In this document: one piece after another, positions 36,818 through 45,518 of the stretch
Layout: every line of letters starts with the position of its first letter
How positions within the stretch are numbered: the first letter of the stretch is position 1
Assembly (NCBI GenBank): GCA_958296015.1
Contig: CATQIH010000012.1
Coordinates: 42,501 to 106,500, forward strand
DNA from: Cyclobacteriaceae bacterium
GTDB taxonomy: Bacteria > Bacteroidota > Bacteroidia > Cytophagales > Cyclobacteriaceae
DNA length: 64,000 bases
Direction of reading: 5' to 3'
Notes under the pieces: model-generated
What the model saw: only the letters and a program-made list of their open reading frames with translations
Databases searched by the model: none
What the model was told of the DNA's origin: nothing
Made by a program: the position numbers and the translations under genes

Positions 36818-38707
36818 CTAGTACAAGACTCTGAAGCGGATGGTGTTGATGCTTTTGAGGTCTTTGACTACGGCATGATCGTAGGCTTTGTTGATGTCGA
36901 TGATCACGTAGCCGATCGTTTCGTTGGTTTTCAGGTGCTGGCTCACCACGTTGATGTCGTGCTGGGCAAGTACGTGGCTGATCTTGGCAAGCACCCCCGG
37001 CACATTGTGGTGAATATGCATCAGGCGGTGCGCATTGTGCAGCTGGGGCAGTTGTACGTTGGGGAAGTTGACGCTGTTGGTTGTGCTGCCGGTATTGATG
37101 TACTCCATGATCTTATTGGGCACAAAGTCTGCAATGTTTTCCTGCGCCTCCTGCGTACTGCCGCCGATGTGCGGTGTGAGGATGACGTTGGGCAGGTTGC
37201 GAAGCTCGGAGACAAACTCTTCGTCGTTGCTTTTGGGTTCGTGTGGAAACACGTCAACGGATGCACCGCGTATCTTGCCGCTGAGGATGTTGTCTCTCAA
37301 CGCTTTGGTGTCTACAATAGTACCCCTGCTCAGGTTTAGCAGTATCGCGCCTTCTTTCATATGGCTGAATGCCTGTGCATCAATGAAGTTATTATTTTCC
37401 GGCCTGCCATCTACATGCAGCGAAATGACATCCGCAACAGACAACAGCTCTTCCAAGCTGCTGCATTTGGTGGCGTTACCCAGGGCCAGTTTTTCTATCA
37501 CATCGTAGTAATACACTCGCATGCCTATGCCTTCTGCCAACACGGAGAGCTGTGTGCCAATGCTGCCATAGCCTACAATACCCAGCTTCTTGCCGCGTAT
37601 CTCGTTGCTATTGACCGCCGACTTAGACCAGTGGCCCTGGTGCATGTCACGGGATTTATCGGTGACGTTGCGCATCAGCATGATGATTTCTCCGATGGCC
37701 AGTTCTACCACAGAGCGGGTATTGCTGTAGGGCGCGTTGAAGACGGCTACGCCCTTTCTGGCACAGGCTTCCAGGTCTATCTGGTTGGTGCCGATGCAGA
37801 AAGCACCCAGCGAGATAAGCCGGTTGGCATTTTCCAGCACCCTGGCGGTGACGTTGGTTTTGGAACGAATACCCAGCACAGACACCTCTTTGATGCGTTC
37901 GCACAGTTCGTCTTCGTCCATAGCGGCAGCATGTGCCTCTACCTGGTAGCCCTCTTCTTTGAGCTTTCTGGCAGCATCCGGGTGGATGTTTTCAAGCAAT
38001 AGTACTTTGATACGATTCTTAGGATAAGAAATGGCAGTGTTCATTTTGTTTAAGTATAAGAATTCATCTAATGAGGGAGTAATATGGTCGGCCTTTTCAA
38101 GGATAGAAGCCCGCTCAATGTTTTCAGTAAATGCATAAAATCTGTTGGCCAGCCCGGCGGCTTTGATCTTGTAGTCGTTGTAGCCATCGCCGATCACGTA
38201 GATATCGCCCTGTAGCTCCAGCTCTTTGATCACCTGCACCTTGCCATTGTCTCCGGAGAGTACATTGGCTTTGTCGAACCCTGTGATGTTGCCTGCTTCA
38301 TCGAAGATAAAGTCGTTAGCAAACACATGGTCGGCACTGATGCCATATTCTTCTACAATAGGCACAATAAATTCTTTGAAGCCATTGGAGATAACATAGA
38401 CCTGCTCGCTGTGTGTGGTGAAAAACTCTTTGTTTCTGACAAACGAGACCGATACATTCTGCTTCAGATAGCTAATCAGTGCAGGGATGTGCGACTTGTT
38501 GGCGTGGATCAGGGCCAACCGACTTTCCAGCGAGTCGCGGAAGGATAGTTTGCCATCCATACAGAGGTTGGTAATGTTGTGCACCTCATGCGTCACGCTC
38601 TCGCGGTTGGGATTTCCCTGTAAGGAGATGTCGCAAAGCACATCCAGGGCTTCTACTTTGGTAAAGGTGCTATCAAAATCAAAAACAAAGTACTTGTCCG
38701 GTTTCAT
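36818..38707 (-). CDS. phosphoserine phosphatase-like domain fused to D-3-phosphoglycerate dehydrogenase
   Basis: About 629 residues from the Met before KPDKYFVFDFDST; earlier Met codons exist at 38722 and 38737. Residues 1-230 form a HAD phosphatase of SerB type (DFDST motif, later ISNG and GDGYNDYK). Residues about 235-639 form a SerA-type dehydrogenase with KVLLLENIHPDA, the NAD-binding GIVGYGSIGTQL, an Arg in LNLSRG and His in TPHIGGST, and a C-terminal ACT domain (HHNVPGVLAKI). The two are steps 3 and 1 of serine synthesis; SerC (step 2) is not here. The ACT domain suggests serine feedback. It overlaps the MscS gene end. Confidence 0.85.
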   Translation of the reverse strand: MKPDKYFVFDFDSTFTKVEALDVLCDISLQGNPNRESVTHEVHNITNLCMDGKLSFRDSLESRLALIHANKSHIPALISYLKQNVSVSFVRNKEFFTTHSEQVYVISNGFKEFIVPIVEEYGISADHVFANDFIFDEAGNITGFDKANVLSGDNGKVQVIKELELQGDIYVIGDGYNDYKIKAAGLANRFYAFTENIERASILEKADHITPSLDEFLYLNKMNTAISYPKNRIKVLLLENIHPDAARKLKEEGYQVEAHAAAMDEDELCERIKEVSVLGIRSKTNVTARVLENANRLISLGAFCIGTNQIDLEACARKGVAVFNAPYSNTRSVVELAIGEIIMLMRNVTDKSRDMHQGHWSKSAVNSNEIRGKKLGIVGYGSIGTQLSVLAEGIGMRVYYYDVIEKLALGNATKCSSLEELLSVADVISLHVDGRPENNNFIDAQAFSHMKEGAILLNLSRGTIVDTKALRDNILSGKIRGASVDVFPHEPKSNDEEFVSELRNLPNVILTPHIGGSTQEAQENIADFVPNKIMEYINTGSTTNSVNFPNVQLPQLHNAHRLMHIHHNVPGVLAKISHVLAQHDINVVSQHLKTNETIGYVIIDINKAYDHAVVKDLKSINTIRFRVLY

Positions 38708-38714
38708 TATATCG

Positions 38715-39896
38715 TTAGTCATTGGTAGCGTATCCATTCTTGTTCTTTAGATTGACAGGCAGCTCTCCGCTTTTGATGTGCAGGTCGCGCTGTGGAAAAG
38801 GTATTTCTATATTGTGTTCTTTAAACTTCTGAAACACCGCATAATAAAGCTGGCTTTTCAAACTCTTGGGACGTTGCACATAGGCCGATGTCCATACCAT
38901 CATGGTGAAGTTAAGCGAGCTATCGCCAAACTCATCAAACCACACATCAGGCGGTGGGCTTTTCAGTATCGCGGTGTTTTCTTTCATCACTTCCATCAGC
39001 AGCTGCTTTACCTGTTGCGGGTCTTCGTTATAAGACACCCCTATCGGAAAGCGAAACCGAACCATACGGTCGTTGTGGCTCCAGTTGATAACTTTGGAAG
39101 AGATAAACTCCGAGTTGGGAATGATGATAGAAATATTATCATTGGTGATGATGGTGGTGGCACGGGCAGAGATGCGTACCACGTCGCCATTGGTGTCGCC
39201 CACCTCTATGCGGTCGCCTACCTTGATGGGCCGCTCGAAGAGAATGATCAGCCCGGAGATAAAGTTGTTGGTAACGTTTTGCAGGCCAAAACCAATACCA
39301 ACACCCAAGGCACCAGCCAGCACACCCAGGGCACTCAAATCAATACCCGTATTGCTGATGATGATATACAGCCCCAGAATAAGGATCAGATAACGTGCAA
39401 TGGTGCTGATGGACTGCCGGATGCCAATATCCATCCGGTAGCGGGTCAGTATTTTTTCTGATATCAGGTGACTGATACGACCAGAGACATAGACCAGTAG
39501 GATGATGCTGAACACAAAACTAAAAAGTGTCCAGAGGCTAAAAGGCTTGCCAAAAAGCTTGAAATGGTCGGTAGTAAAGAAATCAAATGTGCTAAAATCA
39601 GGGTCTACGGAGCGTACCGCTATAAAAAGGCCCAAAACAAGCACAATGGCACCAGTTCCCATGCCAATAGTTCTTCTGGCATTCTCACTGATATCATAGC
39701 GGGTCAGGAAGCTTTCGTTGAGGAACTTACTTAACTTGTTTGAGATATATACCAGTGCAGCTACTACCAACACCAACAAGATGATGTTCCACAAGCTTAG
39801 TTGGGTACCAAATACCGTCAGAAAGTCAGTAGTGAACAACTTCACTACATGCTGATATAGCTCCTTTATTTCTGAAATAAGATCGTTGAACTCCAT
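38715..39896 (-). CDS. MscS-family mechanosensitive channel
   Basis: About 393 residues from MEFNDLISEIKEL; a Met eight codons earlier is also possible. Five hydrophobic segments (about 45-60, 88-105, 130-150, 172-190 and 192-215) precede the pore helix, whose glycine/alanine-rich repeat VLAGALGVGIGFGLQN is the MscS hallmark, followed by the FERPIKVGDRIEV beta domain and the C-terminal cage. It relieves turgor in hypo-osmotic shock. It overlaps the serB-serA start by a few bases, so the two are probably co-transcribed. Confidence 0.92.
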   Translation of the reverse strand: MEFNDLISEIKELYQHVVKLFTTDFLTVFGTQLSLWNIILLVLVVAALVYISNKLSKFLNESFLTRYDISENARRTIGMGTGAIVLVLGLFIAVRSVDPDFSTFDFFTTDHFKLFGKPFSLWTLFSFVFSIILLVYVSGRISHLISEKILTRYRMDIGIRQSISTIARYLILILGLYIIISNTGIDLSALGVLAGALGVGIGFGLQNVTNNFISGLIILFERPIKVGDRIEVGDTNGDVVRISARATTIITNDNISIIIPNSEFISSKVINWSHNDRMVRFRFPIGVSYNEDPQQVKQLLMEVMKENTAILKSPPPDVWFDEFGDSSLNFTMMVWTSAYVQRPKSLKSQLYYAVFQKFKEHNIEIPFPQRDLHIKSGELPVNLKNKNGYATND

Positions 39897-39935
39897 AAGC
39901 TTATAGAAACCTGGAGCCAAAGTTAAGTAAAAAAA

Positions 39936-41555
39936 TCAGGATATGGTGGGCAGGTATATTGAAAAGGTGCTGCCTTTGCCCTCCTGGCTTTCTACCTCTA
40001 TTTTACCGCCAGCGTTGTCTGTAATCCTTTTGACCAGGTAAAGCCCTACGCCTGAGCCCTCTACATGGGCATGAACGCGCTTAAACATCATAAAGATCTT
40101 TTGCTTGTCTTGCTCGCTGATACCCAGTCCGTTGTCTTTTACTACCAGCAAAAACTGGCTGCCCTGCCGATAACACTGTACTTCAATAATGGGTGGGCGG
40201 TCGAGTGCACGGTACTTGATGGCATTGGAGATGAGGTTGTAGACGACGCTCTTGAAGTTCTTGTACGAAAAGTGAAAGGTAAGACCAACACAATCATTTA
40301 TTACTATCTCTGCACTCGATTTCTCAATAGAAGGCTGCAAGTCCAAGAGTACTTCCTGGATAATATCGGCAGGTATTAGTTCCGAGGTTTCTTGCTCTTC
40401 TTTCTGTATCCGGGCAATGTCGGTTAGTTCTCCGGTCGTTCTCTTAAAACGCTCGATAGACGACTGGATCATCCCGACGATCTTCTGAAAAAGCGGAGCG
40501 TTCAGTGTATTACCATTCCTGGCACGGTTGAGGGTTTCCACCAGCCCTTCTATATTAGAAATGGGTGCTTTCAGATCGTGCGAAGCCGTATAGACGAAGT
40601 TGTCGAGGTCTGCATTGGTACGGGTAAGCTGGTCGTTGGTACGGGAAAGCTCAGCCAGCCTCACCTGTATCTCTTTGTTGCTGGCGGCCAGCTCACGGGT
40701 CAGCCTAAACAACTCTTCTTCCGATCGCTCAGCCTCTTTGCGTGCTGCTTGTTCGGCGGCCAGCTGCCTTTCCTTTTCGGCAGTTAGCTTCTGCTCGGTG
40801 GTATCCATAATGGTACCCGACATGCCGGTAGGGTCGCCCTTCATGTTGTAGGCAGTCTTGCCTTTGATCTGCACATGGTGCAGGCTCTGGTCGGGCCACA
40901 GCACCCTCACCTCGCAGTTGTAGGTGCCTTGTTGCAGGCCACGCTGATAGCTTTCCTCAGCGCGTTGCCTGTCTTCAGGCACTATATGTTCCAGGATAGC
41001 AGCCATGTTCCACGGCTTCAGGGGTTCTTTCTGGTAACCAAATATCCGGTCGTATTCAACAGTAGTATCTATGGTGCCCTGCACAAAATCCATATGCCAG
41101 GTGCCCATCCTGGCGGCTTCCAAGGCTGTTTTGATGATCTCTTCGTTTCTTTCGGCCTGTTGGCGGGCTTCTACCAGTTCGGTCACTTCAGTAGCCGTTT
41201 GTGTGATGCCATAAACTTTTCCTTCATCATTGTACAAGGGTTCATACAATATATTGAAGTAGGTCAGTTCCAGCTTTCCTTTTCTATGTAGCGTTACAGG
41301 TAGCTCTTTGCCGGAGAAGGGTTCTCCCGTGTGCAATACTCCGGAAAGTATTTCTTCGAAACCCTGTGCACTTGCTTCCGGCAACGCCTCAAAAAGTGGT
41401 TTATTCATCACTTGCTCCGCAGTTTTTTCCCAAAGATCAAGCATGGCAGCATTGGCAAACTCTATGATATGCTTTTCACCCACATATATGCCAATGGCTA
41501 TGGGAGCCTGCATATATAATTGATGTAACTGCTGCAACCTTTTAAGTTCAGGCAT
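39936..41555 (-). CDS. cytoplasmic PAS-domain sensor histidine kinase
   Basis: About 539 residues from the ATG at 41555; the frame opens 11 codons earlier with TTG. Two PAS domains (about 15-125 and 135-265) come first, then a coiled coil (about 270-310), then a kinase with His326 in TASHDLKAPISN, N box NLISNAIKY, G1 DNGLGIS and G2 GSGVGLYLVKR. No transmembrane segment is seen, so the signal is probably internal, for example redox, light or a ligand. No response regulator lies adjacent. The HDLKAPI phospho-box is of the kind common in Bacteroidota orphan kinases. Confidence 0.92.
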   Translation of the reverse strand: MPELKRLQQLHQLYMQAPIAIGIYVGEKHIIEFANAAMLDLWEKTAEQVMNKPLFEALPEASAQGFEEILSGVLHTGEPFSGKELPVTLHRKGKLELTYFNILYEPLYNDEGKVYGITQTATEVTELVEARQQAERNEEIIKTALEAARMGTWHMDFVQGTIDTTVEYDRIFGYQKEPLKPWNMAAILEHIVPEDRQRAEESYQRGLQQGTYNCEVRVLWPDQSLHHVQIKGKTAYNMKGDPTGMSGTIMDTTEQKLTAEKERQLAAEQAARKEAERSEEELFRLTRELAASNKEIQVRLAELSRTNDQLTRTNADLDNFVYTASHDLKAPISNIEGLVETLNRARNGNTLNAPLFQKIVGMIQSSIERFKRTTGELTDIARIQKEEQETSELIPADIIQEVLLDLQPSIEKSSAEIVINDCVGLTFHFSYKNFKSVVYNLISNAIKYRALDRPPIIEVQCYRQGSQFLLVVKDNGLGISEQDKQKIFMMFKRVHAHVEGSGVGLYLVKRITDNAGGKIEVESQEGKGSTFSIYLPTIS

Positions 41556-41741
41556 ACTATATAATGATAATAAGATGCTATCTGGCAAATCATGCCAAAA
41601 ACTCTGTAAATATATATACTATATCAGATCAAAAAAAGACAATATGCCTCAAGATTGATGGTCTTTCAGGTTATCAAACAGTTGCTCTTTGTTAAAGAAA
41701 AATGTGAACGGAAAACATAATTTCATTGATTACTTTAAAAC

Positions 41742-42317
41742 TCAAAAGCTCCAAATCCTGTCAGGAGCCATACAGTAGTCTAGCTTTATATCCAACTGAT
41801 TATCAGCGTCTTCAATCTGCTCTACGGGTGACTCTATAGAAATACCGATTTTTGCTGCATCCGGGCGGCATTGAGCCAAAAACCTATCGTAGTATCCTTT
41901 GCCGTAGCCTACCCGATGACCGGATTTGTCAAAAGCTAACAACGGTACGATGATGGCATCTATCTTTTCTGGGGGGAAACAAGCAATTTCTGCGCTGGCA
42001 GGTTCAGGAATACCCCAGCGATTGGTTTGCAACACCGTATCCTGGGTGAGCGGATGATGATACAATGCATTCGTCTGCATGTCGCTTCTGGAAACTACCA
42101 CAGTGATTCCCTGTGCCTGCAAAGCACGGATGAGCGGCCAGGTATCCGGCTCTTTCTGATGAATGATAGGCAAAAAACAATGAACAGCCTGAAAAGATGT
42201 AGAAGAAAAAAATGCCATACACTGCCGTAAAAGCAACTGATTCTTCGCCTGATACTCCTCTGGCGACAGCTTTTTTCGCTTGTCCAGGTACAATTTTCTT
42301 AATACGGCCTTCTTCAC
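41742..42317 (-). CDS. 5-formyltetrahydrofolate cyclo-ligase
   Basis: A 191-residue enzyme (methenyl-THF synthetase) that uses ATP to convert 5-formyl-THF to methenyl-THF. The N-terminal KAVLRKLYLDKRKKLS and the diagnostic GYGKGYYDRFLAQ with preceding VPLLAFDKSGHRVG are intact. Its start overlaps the bshC stop by four bases (ATGA), so they are co-transcribed. Length is normal. Confidence 0.92.
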   Translation of the reverse strand: MKKAVLRKLYLDKRKKLSPEEYQAKNQLLLRQCMAFFSSTSFQAVHCFLPIIHQKEPDTWPLIRALQAQGITVVVSRSDMQTNALYHHPLTQDTVLQTNRWGIPEPASAEIACFPPEKIDAIIVPLLAFDKSGHRVGYGKGYYDRFLAQCRPDAAKIGISIESPVEQIEDADNQLDIKLDYCMAPDRIWSF

Positions 42318-43879
42318 GCCTCTGCTTCTCCAAGGATATGAAAACGGAAGTCCAGTGGGTCGAGCCTGTGCAGCACTTCGCTGATAAAATCCGGATTATT
42401 GATATAAAAATTGAGAAAGTTCTCATGACGCTCCTGCAAATTTCCACCTGGAAAAAGCTTCTCTTTCAAAGAAATAAGCTGATCGATGGCTACCTGCTGG
42501 TTCTTCTCTTCTGCTTTCTTCATCTTTTTTTCTATACCTTCCAGGCTTTTAAGTGCTTTGGTAAGTTCGGCACCCAAAAACCCTTCCAGGCTTTTGTCGA
42601 TGGCTACAGCCTTCTGCCTTATTTGTTCATACACACTTTCCAACGCTGCTTTTTCTTCTTGAAGCACCAGTTCGTGGTCGGCATGTTCTTCTACAAAATG
42701 GCTGACCAGGCTTTGCTTGTCCATAAATAACAGGCCGACCGGCACCTGCACTTTGCTAAGTTTGCGATGGCTAGTTTGGTCAACAATCATGGCAAAGTTG
42801 CGGGGAAGTAGGATCGGAAAAGGCACTTGGTAGTGGGCAAACATGGTTTTGAGCTGCAACCAGTAAGACACTTCTGCCGGACCGCCAACGTAGGCCAGGT
42901 TGGGTAGTATCATCTCCTGATACAGCGGCCGCAGTACCACATTTGGACTAAATCGCTCAGGATGTTCTTCTATTTCAGACAGTAGGTTGCCTTCCGAGAA
43001 GCTTATATTAGTATTTAATACCTGGTACCGGTCGCCATCCTGGATGATTCGCTCTCTGAGCTGGTCTTTCAGATAAAAAAAGTTGATATCACGTGGATGG
43101 ATCTGGGTTTTGTATCCCATATCATCCAGTGTGGCCGAAGCATCTGCTACCAGTTTGTGAGCAGTGTGCTTGATGATATCATCTACCATCACCTGGCGAA
43201 AAGAAGCTTTTAATGATGGATGGTCAGCATCTACGATAAGGAGACCTTCTTCGCCAAACAGGTCGTTGACATAACAGCGCGTAGCTGCTGCCAGATTGCT
43301 ACACGAACGATAAGCTTCTTCAAACAAGGGTAAGGGAGTAGGCAATGCTTCCAGTACTTTGCTGATGCTATCCGTTTTGAACCTGCCTACGGCTCCCCGC
43401 TGATCGGTTTGCCAGGTATAGGTTTTGCCAAAAAGACTGAAATGGTTGATCTCCTCAAAATCGTGATCTTCGGAAGCCATCCAGTATACCGGCACAAAAT
43501 GACATGCTGGATAAGCCTCCTTCAGCTTTTTACATAGGTTGATGACCGTCACAATCTTATAAATGAAGTACAACGGACCGGTGAAGATATTGAGCTGGTG
43601 CCCGGTGGTGACGGTGTAGGTGTTTTCTTCATTCAGGCTGTCTAGGTTGCGCCTCACCGGGCCAGCCATGCTTAGGTGCTGGTATTGTTCCTGTAAGACC
43701 GCTGTCAGTGAGGCTCGTTGCTGTTTGCTGAAATCCTTTGCATTGATTTGCTCCCGAAAGCTGGCAAGCGTTGGTGTACGTTCGTAGAAATGTTGAAGTT
43801 GGGCTTTGCCCGCCAGGTAATCTAAAAATATAGGGGGGAAACTTCCGGTAGCGGAAAGGTCCAGCTTTTCTGTAGTCAT
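42314..43879 (-). CDS. bshC: bacillithiol biosynthesis cysteine-adding enzyme
   Basis: A 521-residue protein that joins cysteine to GlcN-malate in the last step of bacillithiol synthesis. The start with FPPIFLDYLAGK, the GHQLNIFTGPLYFIYKI segment and VPVYWMASEDHDFEEIN match the family closely; the C-terminal half includes a long coiled coil (about 400-470). Bacillithiol is the main thiol of many Bacteroidota. BshA and BshB are not in the window. The stop overlaps the folate gene start. Confidence 0.94.
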   Translation of the reverse strand: MTTEKLDLSATGSFPPIFLDYLAGKAQLQHFYERTPTLASFREQINAKDFSKQQRASLTAVLQEQYQHLSMAGPVRRNLDSLNEENTYTVTTGHQLNIFTGPLYFIYKIVTVINLCKKLKEAYPACHFVPVYWMASEDHDFEEINHFSLFGKTYTWQTDQRGAVGRFKTDSISKVLEALPTPLPLFEEAYRSCSNLAAATRCYVNDLFGEEGLLIVDADHPSLKASFRQVMVDDIIKHTAHKLVADASATLDDMGYKTQIHPRDINFFYLKDQLRERIIQDGDRYQVLNTNISFSEGNLLSEIEEHPERFSPNVVLRPLYQEMILPNLAYVGGPAEVSYWLQLKTMFAHYQVPFPILLPRNFAMIVDQTSHRKLSKVQVPVGLLFMDKQSLVSHFVEEHADHELVLQEEKAALESVYEQIRQKAVAIDKSLEGFLGAELTKALKSLEGIEKKMKKAEEKNQQVAIDQLISLKEKLFPGGNLQERHENFLNFYINNPDFISEVLHRLDPLDFRFHILGEAEA

Positions 43880-44070
43880 AGTTTAGGTTTAAACGTCTGG
43901 TAGCTATAACGGATAAGCCCTACCCTTTGGTTACTTAATTCTGCTTTGTCACTTTGTTCATTGAGCACTGGCTGTTGAGGGCTAAATACTGGTATTCGGA
44001 CATCCGATACTTGATATTCAACCCTCAAGGCTTAGGTAATAGATCGTACTTATAAACTGGCAGAGTAGCG

Positions 44071-45505
44071 TCAATAACCTGGGTTTTGCTGCTCTTGCAA
44101 GGCTGGGTTTGCATCTATTTCTCTTTGAGGAATAGGCAATACCAACACGTTATCATTCCATGGATATGTTCCCAATTGTGTGATCGTGGCTTGTCGTCGC
44201 TTGATGTCATGTAAGAAATGACCCTCGAAGCACAGTTCTAGTTTTCTTTCCAGCATCACATTATCAATGGTAGGCACTGCTGGGGCTGGCATCGCATTGG
44301 CCCGGGTTCTGAGCACCTGCAAGTCAGCACCGGGGCGTATTGGGTCCGGCTTGTGTGCCTCCTGCCAGCAGGTTGCCTTCTGCCCGGATCAGGTACATCT
44401 CAGCCAGCCTTATTACCGGAATATTAGCAAACTGATCGCGATACTTACCGCTCAGAGAGTTTGCCACTTTCCTGGTAAATCAACAGCGTTAGGCGGGTAT
44501 CTGTGGAATCGTACAAGGCCAGGTGTTCTCCTTGTATGCGGATGTCGCGCCTTCCATTGAACCCTCTGCCTGCATAAAAGGTTTGCAGAGAGTTCGTTCC
44601 ATCCTGATTGGTTACCTGTATGGCAAAAATATCTTCCGAAGAATTTTCCGCCTGGTTAAAAGCCCCGATCTATCCGATCTACCAGTTGAAACGGACCGTG
44701 TCTCAATCACATCATTGGGCAAGCACCCGTGCTGCGTCATATTCTCTGCGTTGCAGCCTTACACGCGCCAGCATGGCCTTGGCAGCCCATGAGTAGCAAA
44801 GATATTCTTGCTGCCCAGCACCAAAGTTTTCTAATTGGCAGCAAAGTGGTAGCCTCTGTCAAATCTTTTACTACCTGATTATACACATCCAGCACGTTGT
44901 TGCGTGGAATGAAGTTTGCCTCCGGGTTGTATGTCAGATCAGTAGGGGTGAGTTTCAGAGGGCAGGCCCAGGTTGTGCTGCTGGGTCGCCATCTTCCCAA
45001 TCTTTCGCATACTGGCGCAACCAACTCAAAGTAAAGTGCTCCACGGATTAAATTTGGCTTCGCCTTCAAACTTATAGCACGCTGATCTTCATCTCTTCTT
45101 CCCGATCCAGATTGGCCAGCACCCTCGTTGCATACATTGATGGCCTCGTAAGCGGCTGTCCAGGTTTCTTCGGCCTGTGCGTTGATAGCAGTTACGGCTT
45201 TCTGGTAGATTTCCCTCCGGGTTTAAAGTAGGTGCCCGACCAGCGTATGTCTCCGTTGGTGCCCAGCAAATCGGCGTTCATCTGTATCCAAACCACCGTA
45301 GAGGTCATCATCTGAAAGGCGGTCGTATGCTCCTACCACCAGTCCTTCCAGGTACTGCGGAGATTCAAGAGCCACATCCTGGCTGAGTGTCATTCTGGGG
45401 TTTTATATTCAGTTCAATCACCACATCCCGCCAGCATCAGGGCAGGCAATGTGGCTATGTATAATAGGCCTTTCTATAAGCTGTATTCATATTTTTGTTT
45501 TTCAT
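44071..45505 (-). pseudogene. SusD/RagB-family lipoprotein, many frameshifts
   Basis: About 478 residues if all indels are repaired. It starts at ATG 45505 (KNKNMNTAYRK), 13 bases after the SusC stop, with a hydrophobic stretch ending LMLAGC-like (the lipobox) only after a frame change. It ends with LQEQQNPGY, the classic SusD ending. Fragments resembling the SusD TPR core appear in all three frames, for instance NFIPRNNVLDVYNQVVKDL and HKPDPIRPGADLQ-like stretches. SusD binds glycans or peptides at the cell surface with SusC. At least five indels occur, some at homopolymers. It is either a real pseudogene or poor local sequence. Confidence 0.8.
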
Positions 45506-45518
45506 GGTTGCTTCGTAT

